Source of the DNA: Liolophura sinensis
Lineage: Eukaryota > Mollusca > Polyplacophora > Chitonida > Chitonidae
Direction of reading: 5' to 3'
Assembly: GCF_032854445.1 (NCBI RefSeq)
Contig: NC_088301.1
Location: 21,509,808 to 21,573,807 of the forward strand
Length of the DNA: 64,000 nt
The notes under the pieces are model-generated. The model ran no database searches. It was not told where the DNA came from and saw nothing but the letters and a program-made list of their open reading frames with translations. The translations under genes and the position numbers were made by a program. Shown here piece by piece: positions 50,155-59,741 of the stretch (positions within the stretch are counted from its first letter, which is position 1; every line of letters starts with the position of its first letter).

Positions 50155-50610
50155 GAACCACACTGTCGTCGCTGCTCTGGTTTTACTCTGTATATGCAGT
50201 ACATCTTTAATCATAAGGATTGTGCTGGAATAAACACAACATGCACTGACTATGTAAGAGCTGCCATTCCAGACATTTCAAATACACAAAAAATTCAACA
50301 AAATAAAGAAGTCAGTTTTGTCGTCAATCGTCCTTGCTCTAAATACATTCATGTGACAAAAGTATCGAAATTACATCCATGGATGCTTGATGAATTACCG
50401 AACATGATTTGTAGCATAACCAATTCACACTTTGTTAAATTAATGGCTACGTGTATTGGAGTTCATAACCAAGTTATATACCTCCACCTAACAAGTAGCG
50501 CCATAAGAAACAACTACAACGACCTATACGGGCCATCGATGTTCATAAATCATTTGAGTCTTTGGCATAGGATCGGGTATGTTTACGTACGAAGTAGCGA
50601 GGCTGTATAG
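50155..50610 (+). CDS. Uncertain open frame, ~150 codons
   Basis: The frame follows a possible acceptor (ACTATTTGCCAG) and runs to TAG at 50,608, Cys-rich at the start (EPHCRRCSGF). There is no ATG at its beginning (the first is near 50,195) and no family resemblance that I recognise. The bases immediately upstream belong to a dispersed repeat also found at 46.5 kb. It is somewhat longer than expected by chance in AT-rich DNA but could still be noise, an exon of an unseen gene or a transposon remnant. Confidence 0.2.
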   Translation, partial: EPHCRRCSGFTLYMQYIFNHKDCAGINTTCTDYVRAAIPDISNTQKIQQNKEVSFVVNRPCSKYIHVTKVSKLHPWMLDELPNMICSITNSHFVKLMATCIGVHNQVIYLHLTSSAIRNNYNDLYGPSMFINHLSLWHRIGYVYVRSSEAV

Positions 50611-50964
50611 ATCGATCTCAATATCCTGTATGTGCCAGCCGATATCAGCGGGCACTGGGTAAATATTGGGTAATAATAAGGCCCGTATGTACATATGCCG
50701 AGTAGATATACAGGACTTATATATTGGTGGTGCTGACCTTATATATTGGTGGTATTTAAGAACCTAGGTCGTTCACACAATCTGATATGAGAGATTTATA
50801 TCTACAGAATATCATATAGACAAATCCATTAAATATGACTTTTCTCTTAAAAAGACACTATACAGGATAGTTAGCGTAATTTTTCGGCCTTAAGGATATA
50901 CCTGAAACGCTTGGTTTTTATTTCTTAATACCCAGTATATGATATGGCCCAACATATATACAGA

Positions 50965-51110
50965 AGTCCGTAGGTGGGAAGGTCTGTCAGCAACCTGCGG
51001 ATGGTCGTCTGTTTCCCCCGGGCTTTGCCCGGTTTCCTCCCACCGTAATCGTATAAGTGAAATATTTTTGAGTACGGCGTAAAACACCAATGAAATAAAT
51101 AAAATAAATA
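50965..51110 (+). mobile_element. SINE family A, 5'-truncated copy
   Basis: GGAAGGTCTGTCAGCAACCT, GGTTTCCTCCCACCGTAAT, TTTTTGAGTACGGCGTAAAA and an AAAT tail. Confidence 0.85.
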
Positions 51111-51702
51111 TATACAACTAACTTATTGGTGCGTAGAAATGGCTTAAAACTTGAGTTTTCTTAAGGCCCTAGCGGTCAGTCCGGAAAGTAAGTAACCTAC
51201 TGTGGTGAAGTCAACGATGACAGTTGTCAAAACAACTTTGTTGAGGGGCGAACGCGAATTGTGGGCGCTAAACTGGTTCCTCGTTCCTAGTATGTTCATC
51301 AATGAGATCATTTCCTAATATTTCCGACCACTTAAGCAAGATGTGCGTAAAATAGAGGGGCCATTAAGAAATATAAAAAATGCCTTAAAACTTAATTTTT
51401 TGGGGAACATATATTTCTTTACTTTCCTTAAAACCGTGCTCTTATTTTATAGTACCTTTTCATGTTTCCTATAAGTTATTTTCATTTGTGATTGCTCTCT
51501 AATAGCCGGTTCAGTGTATGCACACTCTAAATGTGATGTGGGAGATTAACACACATCGGAGGCACCTGCAAAAGTTTGACATGTTACACAATGTATCAAG
51601 ATGCGAAACGCGTTTAGCAAAAATCACAAAGTATATGTTTCATGACGTTTTATTGCTAAACACGATTAATGTAAACACGTAATCGTCGTTTATTGTCCAT
51701 AG

Positions 51703-51794
51703 GGCATTTGTATGAGCATATCCGAGCTAAACATGAAGATGACACAAAGCTAAGCACTTATCTGTCTAAACATTTAGAATTGCTTAACGGAAAA
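51703..51794 (+). CDS. Candidate internal exon, zinc-finger-like end
   Basis: Acceptor TATTGTCCATAG and donor GTAAGC bound 92 nt that enter in phase 1 and leave in phase 0. They encode HLYEHIRAKHEDDTKLSTYL followed by SKHLELLNGK. LYEHIRAKHED looks like the second half of a C2H2 zinc finger (His-x4-His then an acidic linker). The cysteine half would have to be on an upstream exon, which I could not find. The next phase-0 acceptor at 52,916 gives a short open terminal exon. Confidence 0.4.
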
Positions 51795-52470
51795 GTAAGC
51801 ACTTTATTAACAACACACGTAACAACTACACATGTTTATATGATGATTTTTTATGGCGCTATTATTTTGTTCAATTGTTGAACTTGACGTGTTTAGTCTA
51901 AAAGTGTGTAGGCCTCTACACGTCCAATTGCTCATGTTCGCCATTGTACACATGATCTTATTAAAAACGAAGCTGGTTGTCTGCTCATTTTTGAAAGAGA
52001 AGATGTCGAGAAGTGTCTCTATATTTGCTGCTGTAGTGCATAGTTGTTGTTGCGAGTAGTGATGTTCAAGCGGTGGTTGTGTTGTGGACGTAGTTGTAAG
52101 TTACTTTTAGGATTTTCTATTCTGTGTTCAATTTCACGTGGTAAACACGTCATCTTTGACGGAAACAATATATATATATAAGCCCCATATCCGTAAAATT
52201 GCGCGTGGTACTATGCCATGCCACTACATGCAGCTTGCACTTTCCTCTACAACAAATACTAATAATTCAACCTGCACGGCCACGATTTGTTGACTATTAG
52301 TATTACTGCTAACATGCACACTGTAAGAAGAGAGCTATATGCAATGAGTATGTATGTGTATGATGACTCACATGTTTACGCAATATGATGCCGACTCGTT
52401 CAGATACTCCTTAAATTTGACATCTTAACATGTGGAAAGGACTGTGAAGAAATAATAAACTGCTATGCTA

Positions 52471-52480
52471 TGAGAGAGAC

Positions 52481-52561
<81 letters not shown>
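52471..52561. repeat. (GA)n microsatellite, ~90 bp
   Basis: Nearly pure GA with a few interruptions, lying between the two candidate exons. Confidence 0.97.
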
Positions 52562-52915
52562 TGACAATATTACCATGTACTTTGTGCACAAAATAATCTT
52601 TGCTATTTAAAACCCAATGTATGCAAGTAAATGTATAAGCAAAATTAACTGATGATTTTGAATTGTGTGAGATGCTGTTTGTACATATACATGTACATTA
52701 ATAATACAAGGTAATCAGTTCCATGGAAGGTAACTCTTTAAATACGTAAAACAGTTACCAACAATTAACCATTGTACTACCTGTGTGTTACGTTACATCT
52801 CATATTTCCATCTAACAGTAGTGAACAGAAACATTGAACATGTTCAATTCTAATACTGGCAACTTGCTTCTTGTGTTGCAAAAGTTTTTAAGGTCATATT
52901 CCTTCATTTCTTCAG

Positions 52916-53026
52916 GGTTGTTCACCGGTTATTCGAGTTGAGTTCAATCAATATACGTGCTACGTTTCAACCAATGAGGTGCTACAGCAAAGAAGCTGGT
53001 GTGGCCAATCAGATTATCCGTCTTAA
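52916..53026 (+). CDS. Candidate terminal exon following 51,703
   Basis: A strong pyrimidine-rich acceptor (CCTTCATTTCTTCAG) is followed in phase 0 by GCSPVIRVEFNQYTCYVSTN and then EVLQQRSWCGQSDYPS and TAA. The phase fits the exon at 51,703. A different frame is open for 93 codons (52,999-53,280), and a third frame is open for about 53 codons from the same acceptor, so the true frame is not settled by sequence alone. Confidence 0.33.
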   Translation, partial: GCSPVIRVEFNQYTCYVSTNEVLQQRSWCGQSDYPS

Positions 53027-54551
53027 GTGTGCACCGCAGACGACAATCACACTTGGATATCTACAGGAACGACAAATCACTGAAAATATATGCTGAGTCT
53101 GAGAGACATGAACTTGCAGTGTTCAATTCAACCAAGGGTCCTACTGCAGCGAAGCGAACTGAAGTTGAATTTGTGAAGGTGGTAAATTGTGGGAGAATTG
53201 ATAGTCAGTTCATTATCGTAATATCCAGGACAAGGTTTACAGTTTCAGTTGTTAATTACCTGCAAATAGTGTTCTCCTGAACAATGTCTGTTGTATGGTT
53301 CTGAAATTTCTTTGGAACCATTATAATTGCATCCTGACACACATTAGGATTATTGTTGTGTGCACAAATCACATGTACATTATAACATTATGTTGACTAC
53401 ACGTAGTTGTATTGATTTAAGCTTTCAGGTGCACAGAGTAGACATGTATCCCTCGTTAGTATCGTTGTTTCCATAGTAACATGGTTCCCTAGAAATGTTT
53501 GTTTATTAATTTCGGATTATTAAAATTTCCATGTATGATATCCTTTGGCCTGTTGTATTTTCTTATTGCATTATTTATAACGTTATTATGTGAAAACAGT
53601 GACTCACAGCTAAAACATGACTGACCGTGATTGAACATTGGTACGAGTACAATCGTGGCTGTAGATATGTTTGTTTGCCACGGTTAATATCATTTTCAAC
53701 ATTACTTCAATGCTCTATATTGAATAGTTAAATGTAGCATACTTTTACGGATCTTTCTTACATACTGGTGTGAATAAAGACATTTAATTCCACAGTAGAA
53801 CAAGCCAAGCACGTCCTTTTCTATACATTTTTAGATGATCTGTTTAAAAAAGTGAAAACAAATAATGCATGGAGGTTTGGAGTTGATTTGTACATGGGTA
53901 TCCAACAATTTTAGCACAACATCTCTTTTGAATGTAAACATGTTAAGGTTTTCCAGACAAAAAATATTTTGTGCCCTCCAGATGTTTAATGCCTCCACAC
54001 CTTTTTTCATTACATGTTTAGCCAACCATGTCTTTAAAAATTGAAAGCAAGATTGTGTGGAACTTTGTGTTTCGGTCCTAAACACATATCTTAGATTGCA
54101 CTTTCACAAAAATTCCATCCTCTGTTTTCAGTAATGATTTTTAGTAGTTCCAGTTCGATCCGAATTAGGAGGCCGCTCTACAAAATTTTGTACAAAATGG
54201 ATACCTTTATTTTCATTTTATTCTCGGGCGAAATCAGCTGTGTGGTCATGACGTCATCAAAAGAATGAACTTATGTAAGCATTTTGCGGGATTTCCGTTC
54301 AACCTGTTTGCAGCCATATTGATTACCAATGGTCGTATAGGCCTATACATGTATGTGTGTTGCAGTGCATTATCCCAGTGCATATCGCGAAAAGTGCGTA
54401 GAAACAAATTTTTCTAACCTAATTGGTCTTCAAATGCTTACATTTAACCATGCAGCATGCAAAACGATTTTATTTCCTCAACATACATACATACACAAGT
54501 ACCGATATAGTCCAGTGTACCTCTTTAAAGATGAACCTCAAAGCTGTCAAG

Positions 54552-54724
54552 GGGGCCTCCGTGGCCGAGGAGGTTAGCACGCCAGCAGAACAACTTGCGG
54601 ATGGTCGTGGGTTTCCCCCGGACTCCGGTTTCCTCCCACCATAATGCTGGCCGCTTTCGTATACGTCAATTATTCTTGAGTACGCCGTAAAACACCAATC
54701 AAATAAATAAATAAATAAATAAAT
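54552..54724 (+). mobile_element. SINE family A, internally deleted copy
   Basis: Keeps the tRNA head GGCCTCCGTGGCCGAGGAGG then TTAGCACGC, lacks the B-box segment, then resumes at TTGCGGATGGTCGTGGGTTT and ends GAGTACGCCGTAAAACACCA with (AAAT)n. Confidence 0.85.
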
Positions 54725-55134
54725 CAAAGGTGTCAAGGTTACGATAAGCATTGCTCATGCATGCAAACATATGTTTTCTTGTCAAAGTCGGTCAGAATGT
54801 TTGTGTATGTAGCAATAACGAGTTTACCTAACCAATGAGGTTGCAGAATCGAATATTTAAGGGCAAATTCGCTATTGTGTGCGCTATAGGTGTGCCACCC
54901 CGCAAAAATTCCGACGCGTAGGGATTCTTGATGTCTTGCACTCAGTGGCCTTGTTAACTGAATGGTTCACAGACAGCTGAATATAGGCGAGTGACTAAGA
55001 GAAATAGACTATCAATCAAGGCACAGCAAATTATATCGCTATACGCTTTTAATAGCACTCAGTTTACTATATGTGCCTTGATCCGACGGTTATACGCGAA
55101 GGTCTTCGTATAACGGAACTTACACTATACCGTG

Positions 55135-55285
55135 ACTCAGGAGTCTCTCACCAATCGTATGTGGGAAGGCACGGTTTTCTAACAACCTGCGGATGGTCAT
55201 GGGTTTCCCTGCGGCCACCGTCCTATAAGTGAAATATTCCTGAGTACCGTGTAAAACACCATTCAAATAAATAAATAAATATACT
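55135..55285 (+). mobile_element. SINE family A, deleted copy
   Basis: GACTCAGGAGTCTCTCACCA then AACCTGCGGATGGTCATGGG and TTCCTGAGTACCGTGTAAAA with an AAAT tail. Confidence 0.8.
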
Positions 55286-56039
55286 ATACCGTCATCGTTA
55301 TCCAGTGAGATACCTACCTGTTCAATTTCACAAAGGATTTATGCAAATCGAAAATTCAGGGTAGCCAATGAAAGGAACTGTATACAATTAACTCACTTAA
55401 ATACGGTGCTGACCAACCTCAGGAGGCAGTCCTATTTTGACATCACGCACATGTATATGACAGCAAACCAACAGCCTGCCGCGTCTGCCGTTTTGTTTCC
55501 ATTTTTCGTAGAGAAAGCGGAAAGTGCTTGTTATCAGATTTTACCTATCATCGAACGGTTAATATGTCATTGTTTTGTACCTTTCTGTCCATCATTAAGG
55601 AAATTACTATTTGATTGGATATTGTATTTATTAATATTCATCAGGTACGGTGTTGGGCCCATCGGTTATTTGTGCCCGTTAGACAAATGCAGTAAGCGTA
55701 GCTATATTTGCGATGTGTCTAATTTCATACAATGCAGAGAATAGCAATGGACCGATAAGGTAGAATGATCAAATGTGACATTGCAAGGTCTTGCATCCAG
55801 CTCTGCCATTTCGATTCAACTCTATAAGCTATCAAGATGTTGTTTTTGGCTATACGTTTGAATGACTTTTTCAAATATTTCGCAGATATGATTACTGATT
55901 ATATCACCTCGATTAGAAATGTTCATGGATGAAGCAAACCACACCTTCCTTGAAAGAAACAGAAGCACGTCTACAGGTAGCCCAAGCCCTCGTAGCCAAA
56001 CCCTGGGGGCACTGTTTTTAACACGAGATAAAATAGACT

Positions 56040-56580
56040 CAGAATGACTTGCAAAGTGAGCATCGACCCGTCTTATGAAGCACACTTAGTTAGGTAAGCC
56101 CTTAATTATCATGATAATATATGCTGTAGTCATTTAAAGTGCACTTGGATATAAGGGCTACTTATCGCTAAGTACGCTTCATGAAACTCGACCATGGGGT
56201 CTAGACGGGATGCTCTCAGCTCGGTGGAAATTGACGCGGGGCCGGTGCCATGAAGTGTATTTAAGGTTAAGTTTCCCTTAGCTAAGTGATCTTTATATCT
56301 CTACAACATATGTTGTCGTGGTGTTCAAGGACATACTTAACTTAGTACAATTCATGAAACCGGCCGAATTCTGACTTAAGTCCAAATTTTGAAATAAGAT
56401 CTTGAAGCTTATTTTTCAGACTTAGAAATCAAAATTTCGTCCTCCTCATCATTGTTATCTAAAGACAAATGTATCCAAATTTCAACTTTCAGTACCAAAA
56501 CCTAAGCACATAAGGGCCTACACAGGTTTTGAATTTTGGATTTAAGCTAGAAGTGGCTTTGTGGAATCGGCCCCTGATCG
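56040..56580. mobile_element. Nested fold-back elements
   Basis: One unit runs from TGAAGCACACTTAGTTAGG to GTACGCTTCATGAAACTCG. Another is bounded by ATGAAACCGGCCGAATTCTG and TTTGTGGAATCGGCCCC, with inner GACTTAAGTCCAAATTTTGA against the inverse of TTTTGAATTTTGGATTTAAG. Confidence 0.6.
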
Positions 56581-56597
56581 CCAAACGACATAACTCT

Positions 56598-57400
56598 ACT
56601 CCCTCTAATATTACCCAGCGTCCACTGTGCTCCCTGATTAGAACATTATGAAACAGCGTCATCCAGCAATATTACGAGCGAACATCCAGCTCTCATATTT
56701 TGAGTAAGTCATATTGACAGAGTCTTAAAAACCAACCAAGGTAACGTTTTCTCTTTAGCAGCAATAGTTTGACAGTGTGCAAAGCTAGAATTCACCAATA
56801 GTTTGTGAGTGTATATACAATGTAACAACTAATGCATACTTTGTTAGTATATCAAGTCAGGATTTTGTCATATTTTAAGGCTGTAGGAAGCAAAAATTTT
56901 GTCCTACTTTGCTGGTGTTTACAAAGTTAGTATTTCGTCATAGGTTAAGACTTTACAAAGTAAGAATTTAGTCATTTTAACTGATATGTACAAAATCGGT
57001 ATTTAGTTGTAGTTTAGCCTACAAAGTACCGGTAGGAATTTAACCATACTTTTTTATAATTATCAGATATCAGATAATTATTATCTGTATACAAAGCCAG
57101 TTTTAGTAATAGTTTATGAGTATACAAAGTAAGATTTTAGTCATACTGTGTTGAGATACAAAACCCATATTTAGTCATAGTTTGTGGTTATACAAAATCA
57201 AAATTTAGTCATACTTTTGTAGTATATAAAACCGGCATTCCGTCATCATTTGTTACTATACTCAGTTTATTTAGACAGTTTTAGAGTCAGAAAAGTCATA
57301 GTTCGTTAGTGTATACAAACTCAGTGTTTAGTGACAGTTCTGTTATAAAAATACATTTAAGATTGGCCTGAGACAATACAAAATAAACATTTGGTCTTAT
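56598..57400 (+). other. Diverged copy of the 58.85-kb promoter, first exon and minisatellite
   Basis: CCTCTAATATTACCCAGCGT then AACATCCAGCTCTCATATTT aligns with 58,846 onward, and a GGTAACG donor-like site stands where GGTAAGG stands in the other copy. The CRE at the equivalent position is mutated (CAGCGTCA). The following 600 bp is the same kind of repeat (TATACAAAGTCAGTATTTAG-like units), more diverged. Confidence 0.72.
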
Positions 57401-57902
57401 TTTATGAGCACATCTTTCGTTCTATCGGTAGAATAAATTTGACTTCCCGGGGTAAAACACCGACAATTAGCAACATAATGACGGACCCTCTCACGTTACA
57501 TACAGATATGCATTTACCATATTGAACGAACGTAAGAACGTACTTGTCACAAAGGCTCCAGAAACTGTGAGAGCGGAGAGTATTAAACACTCTGACTAAG
57601 AAACAATCCGGCTCAGCTGTGACTGTTATTTACAGAAAAAGAGAAAAAGTCTATATTCAGTGCTTCAGTCGTGGCGTGCCATGCGTCAGACCTATAGACC
57701 TTCTGACAGCAATAAGTTTCTTCCATTATGATTTATTTATTCATTATGAATTATAATGTCTTTTCGATTGTAAACACCATTACCATAAAAAACCATTATC
57801 AGCCGTATCCGGTTGGATTCGAACTCAGAAAACTATCATCTCTCTACTCCATCGTCGTCCTTTCTTTCAGTGCGCACGGTGCCTCGTATCGGTAGTTGCA
57901 TC

Positions 57903-58158
57903 AATTTATTTATTTATTTACTTGATTGGTGTTTTACGCCATACTCAAAAATATATCACTTATACGACGGCGGTGAGCATTATGGTGGGAGGAAACCGGG
58001 AAGAGCCCGGGGGAAACCCACGACCATCCACAGGTTGCTGAAGGCCGGACAGGAAGCCAGCATGAACAGGACTTGTACTCTCAGCGACCGCATTGGTAAG
58101 AGGTTTCTGTGTAATTGCGCTGCACAGGCGCGCTAACCAACTGTGCCACGAAGGCCCC
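57903..58158 (-). mobile_element. SINE family A, full length
   Basis: From (ATTT)n through GATTGGTGTTTTACGCCATA, CCCGGGGGAAACCCACGACC and CAGCGACCGCATTGG to GCGCTAACCAACTGTGCCAC and GAAGGCCCC. The best-preserved copy in the window. Confidence 0.92.
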
Positions 58159-58845
58159 TCAGTTTTTTTATAAAGTTATATTTCTGAGGTGGAAGATAAA
58201 GTTCAACCAAAAACATCTGACGTTTTGCAGATTTTTACATAAGTAATTTCAACTATTGGTTGTTTCGTTCTGCGGTTTATTTGTGTGTGTTCAGACACCA
58301 TTATAAAGACGTCATTTTAGATGAAAAATGATAGATTTGGCCAGGTTTGTTTCTCTAAATTGAATAAACTGTAGATTTTAAGCACACGTAAATTTTCAGA
58401 GAATTTAGTATTGTGTTATATACGTTATTTTTAATTTCAAACAAAATGTTTAGAGAAACAATATTCAAATTTTACCCGGATACAGCGCCACCTGTTACAA
58501 ACTCTTTGCTAAATCGCGCCAGGTCCTTCACTCCTTCTCAAGTTTAGAATTTCTTACATCTACATTATCTAGACTATAATTCCCGTTTGGCTGGATATGC
58601 TCTCTCGGAGTTTGTCTGTAGCGGCTCGAAACGTTTATAAGTCTAGTCAACCCCAATGGGTTCAAAAGAAACACCGCGAGATAAAGCCGTATCGGTATCT
58701 AGCAAAGCTCTCTGGACATTACATTTGAAAACGCGAACTCACTGGTTACCGGCCAAAATGCACTCAGTCGAACCGGCTCAGTAAAACGTGACGTGATCAA
58801 TTATGACGTCACGGCGAAATGACACCTACGCCTGTGACGTATTTC
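58159..58845. other. Intergenic, upstream of the 421-residue gene
   Basis: No gene or repeat recognised up to the duplicated promoter block. The CRE sites at its right end are listed separately. Confidence 0.45.
58804..58811. promoter_or_regulatory. Full CRE palindrome
   Basis: TGACGTCA, about 170 bp upstream of the first-exon donor, with a TGACGTA half-type site 22 bp further on. This is the consensus site for CREB/ATF bZIP factors. Confidence 0.6.
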
Positions 58846-58899
58846 CTCTAATACAACCCATCGTCCTTTGCGCATGCCGTTTATGACGACACAATGAAA

Positions 58900-58907
58900 T
58901 GACGTCA
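58900..58907. promoter_or_regulatory. Full CRE palindrome, proximal
   Basis: A second perfect TGACGTCA, about 75 bp upstream of the first-exon donor. At the equivalent place in the 56.6-kb copy the site is broken. Confidence 0.62.
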
Positions 58908-58919
58908 CCCAACAATATT

Positions 58920-58982
58920 TGTGAACACACATCCAGCTCTCATATTTCAACAGTACGAGTCTTCCGGACAGAATCTTTAAAG
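58920..58982 (+). other. Probable non-coding first exon of the 421-residue gene
   Basis: The end is set by the donor TTTAAAG/GTAAGG. The start is unknown, placed downstream of the CRE. It contains no ATG and would splice to the acceptor CACAATACAG at 59,624. Confidence 0.5.
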
Positions 58983-59520
58983 GTAAGGTTTTTCTCATTG
59001 TTATAGAAATACTTTGCTGGTGCGCAAGTCAATATTTTTTGTCATAGTTTGTGAGTATAAAAAAGAGCAGTTCGTAATATTAGTTAGTTTTAGAGTATAC
59101 GATGTGGATATAGTCACAGTTTGTTAGTATACGAAATCAGTATTTAGTCATAGTTTTATTAAGCAAAGTCAGTAATTAGTCATAGTGTGTTAGTAAGCAA
59201 AGTCAGTATTTAGTCATAGTTAGTTAGTTAGTAAGCAAAGTCAGTATTTAGTCATATGTTTAGTAAGCAAAGTCAGTAGGCCTATTAGTCATAGTTGTTT
59301 GTTAGTAAGCAAAGTCAGTATTTAGTCACAGTTGTTTGTTAGTAAGCAAAGTCAGTATTTACTCATAGTTTGCTAGTAAACAAGTCAAGTGCTAAGTTAT
59401 AGTTGGTTAGTAAACAAAGTGAATATTTAGTCACAGTTTGTTAACATGCTTATTTGGTCCTAGCTTACACAAGTCAGTATTAAGTCATAGTATGCTAGTA
59501 CATGTTGGCCTATGCAGCTA
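58983..59520. repeat. Intronic minisatellite, ~35-40 bp unit
   Basis: About twelve copies of TAGTAAGCAAAGTCAGTATT followed by TAGTCATAGTTTGT. The central copies are nearly identical. The same family, more diverged, follows the upstream promoter copy at 56.77-57.4 kb. Confidence 0.9.
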
Positions 59521-59635
59521 GCTTTTGGTCATACCTCATTACCATACACAATTTTCATGTCTTAAGCAGCATGTAGTTATAGCACATTTACCACTTCTAT
59601 TTTTATTCTTTCACCACAATACAGAGATTTCCATT

Positions 59636-59741
59636 ATGGAATCGCACATAGACGTTGCCCAATTCTTTAGAGAGAGAATTGAGAGGCGACGGTTGCAACA
59701 ACAACGTGAAAGGATGATGGAAGGGCAAGGTGACGATTCAG
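59636..59741 (+). CDS. 421-residue gene, coding exon 1
   Basis: Residues 1-35. The ATG sits 11 nt after a likely acceptor at 59,624, so this exon probably begins at 59,625 with a short 5' UTR. Leaves in phase 1 at GTAATT. Confidence 0.72.

Larger units (their letters stand above)
48735..51702. other. Region upstream of RGS22
   Basis: Presumed RGS22 5' UTR and promoter at the left, without a TATA box or other motif that I can assign. Two SINE A copies and one candidate open frame (50,155) are listed separately. Confidence 0.5.
53300..56597. other. Intergenic, SINE copies, no supported gene
   Basis: A 112-codon plus-strand frame at 55,406-55,744 starts at CTG and has no splice or homology support. 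Two SINE A copies and a fold-back composite are listed separately. Confidence 0.5.

Noticed and set aside
55406-55744. 112-codon plus-strand frame with a hydrophobic centre
   Set aside because: Starts at CTG, no acceptor or donor in support, no recognised domain; length is compatible with chance.
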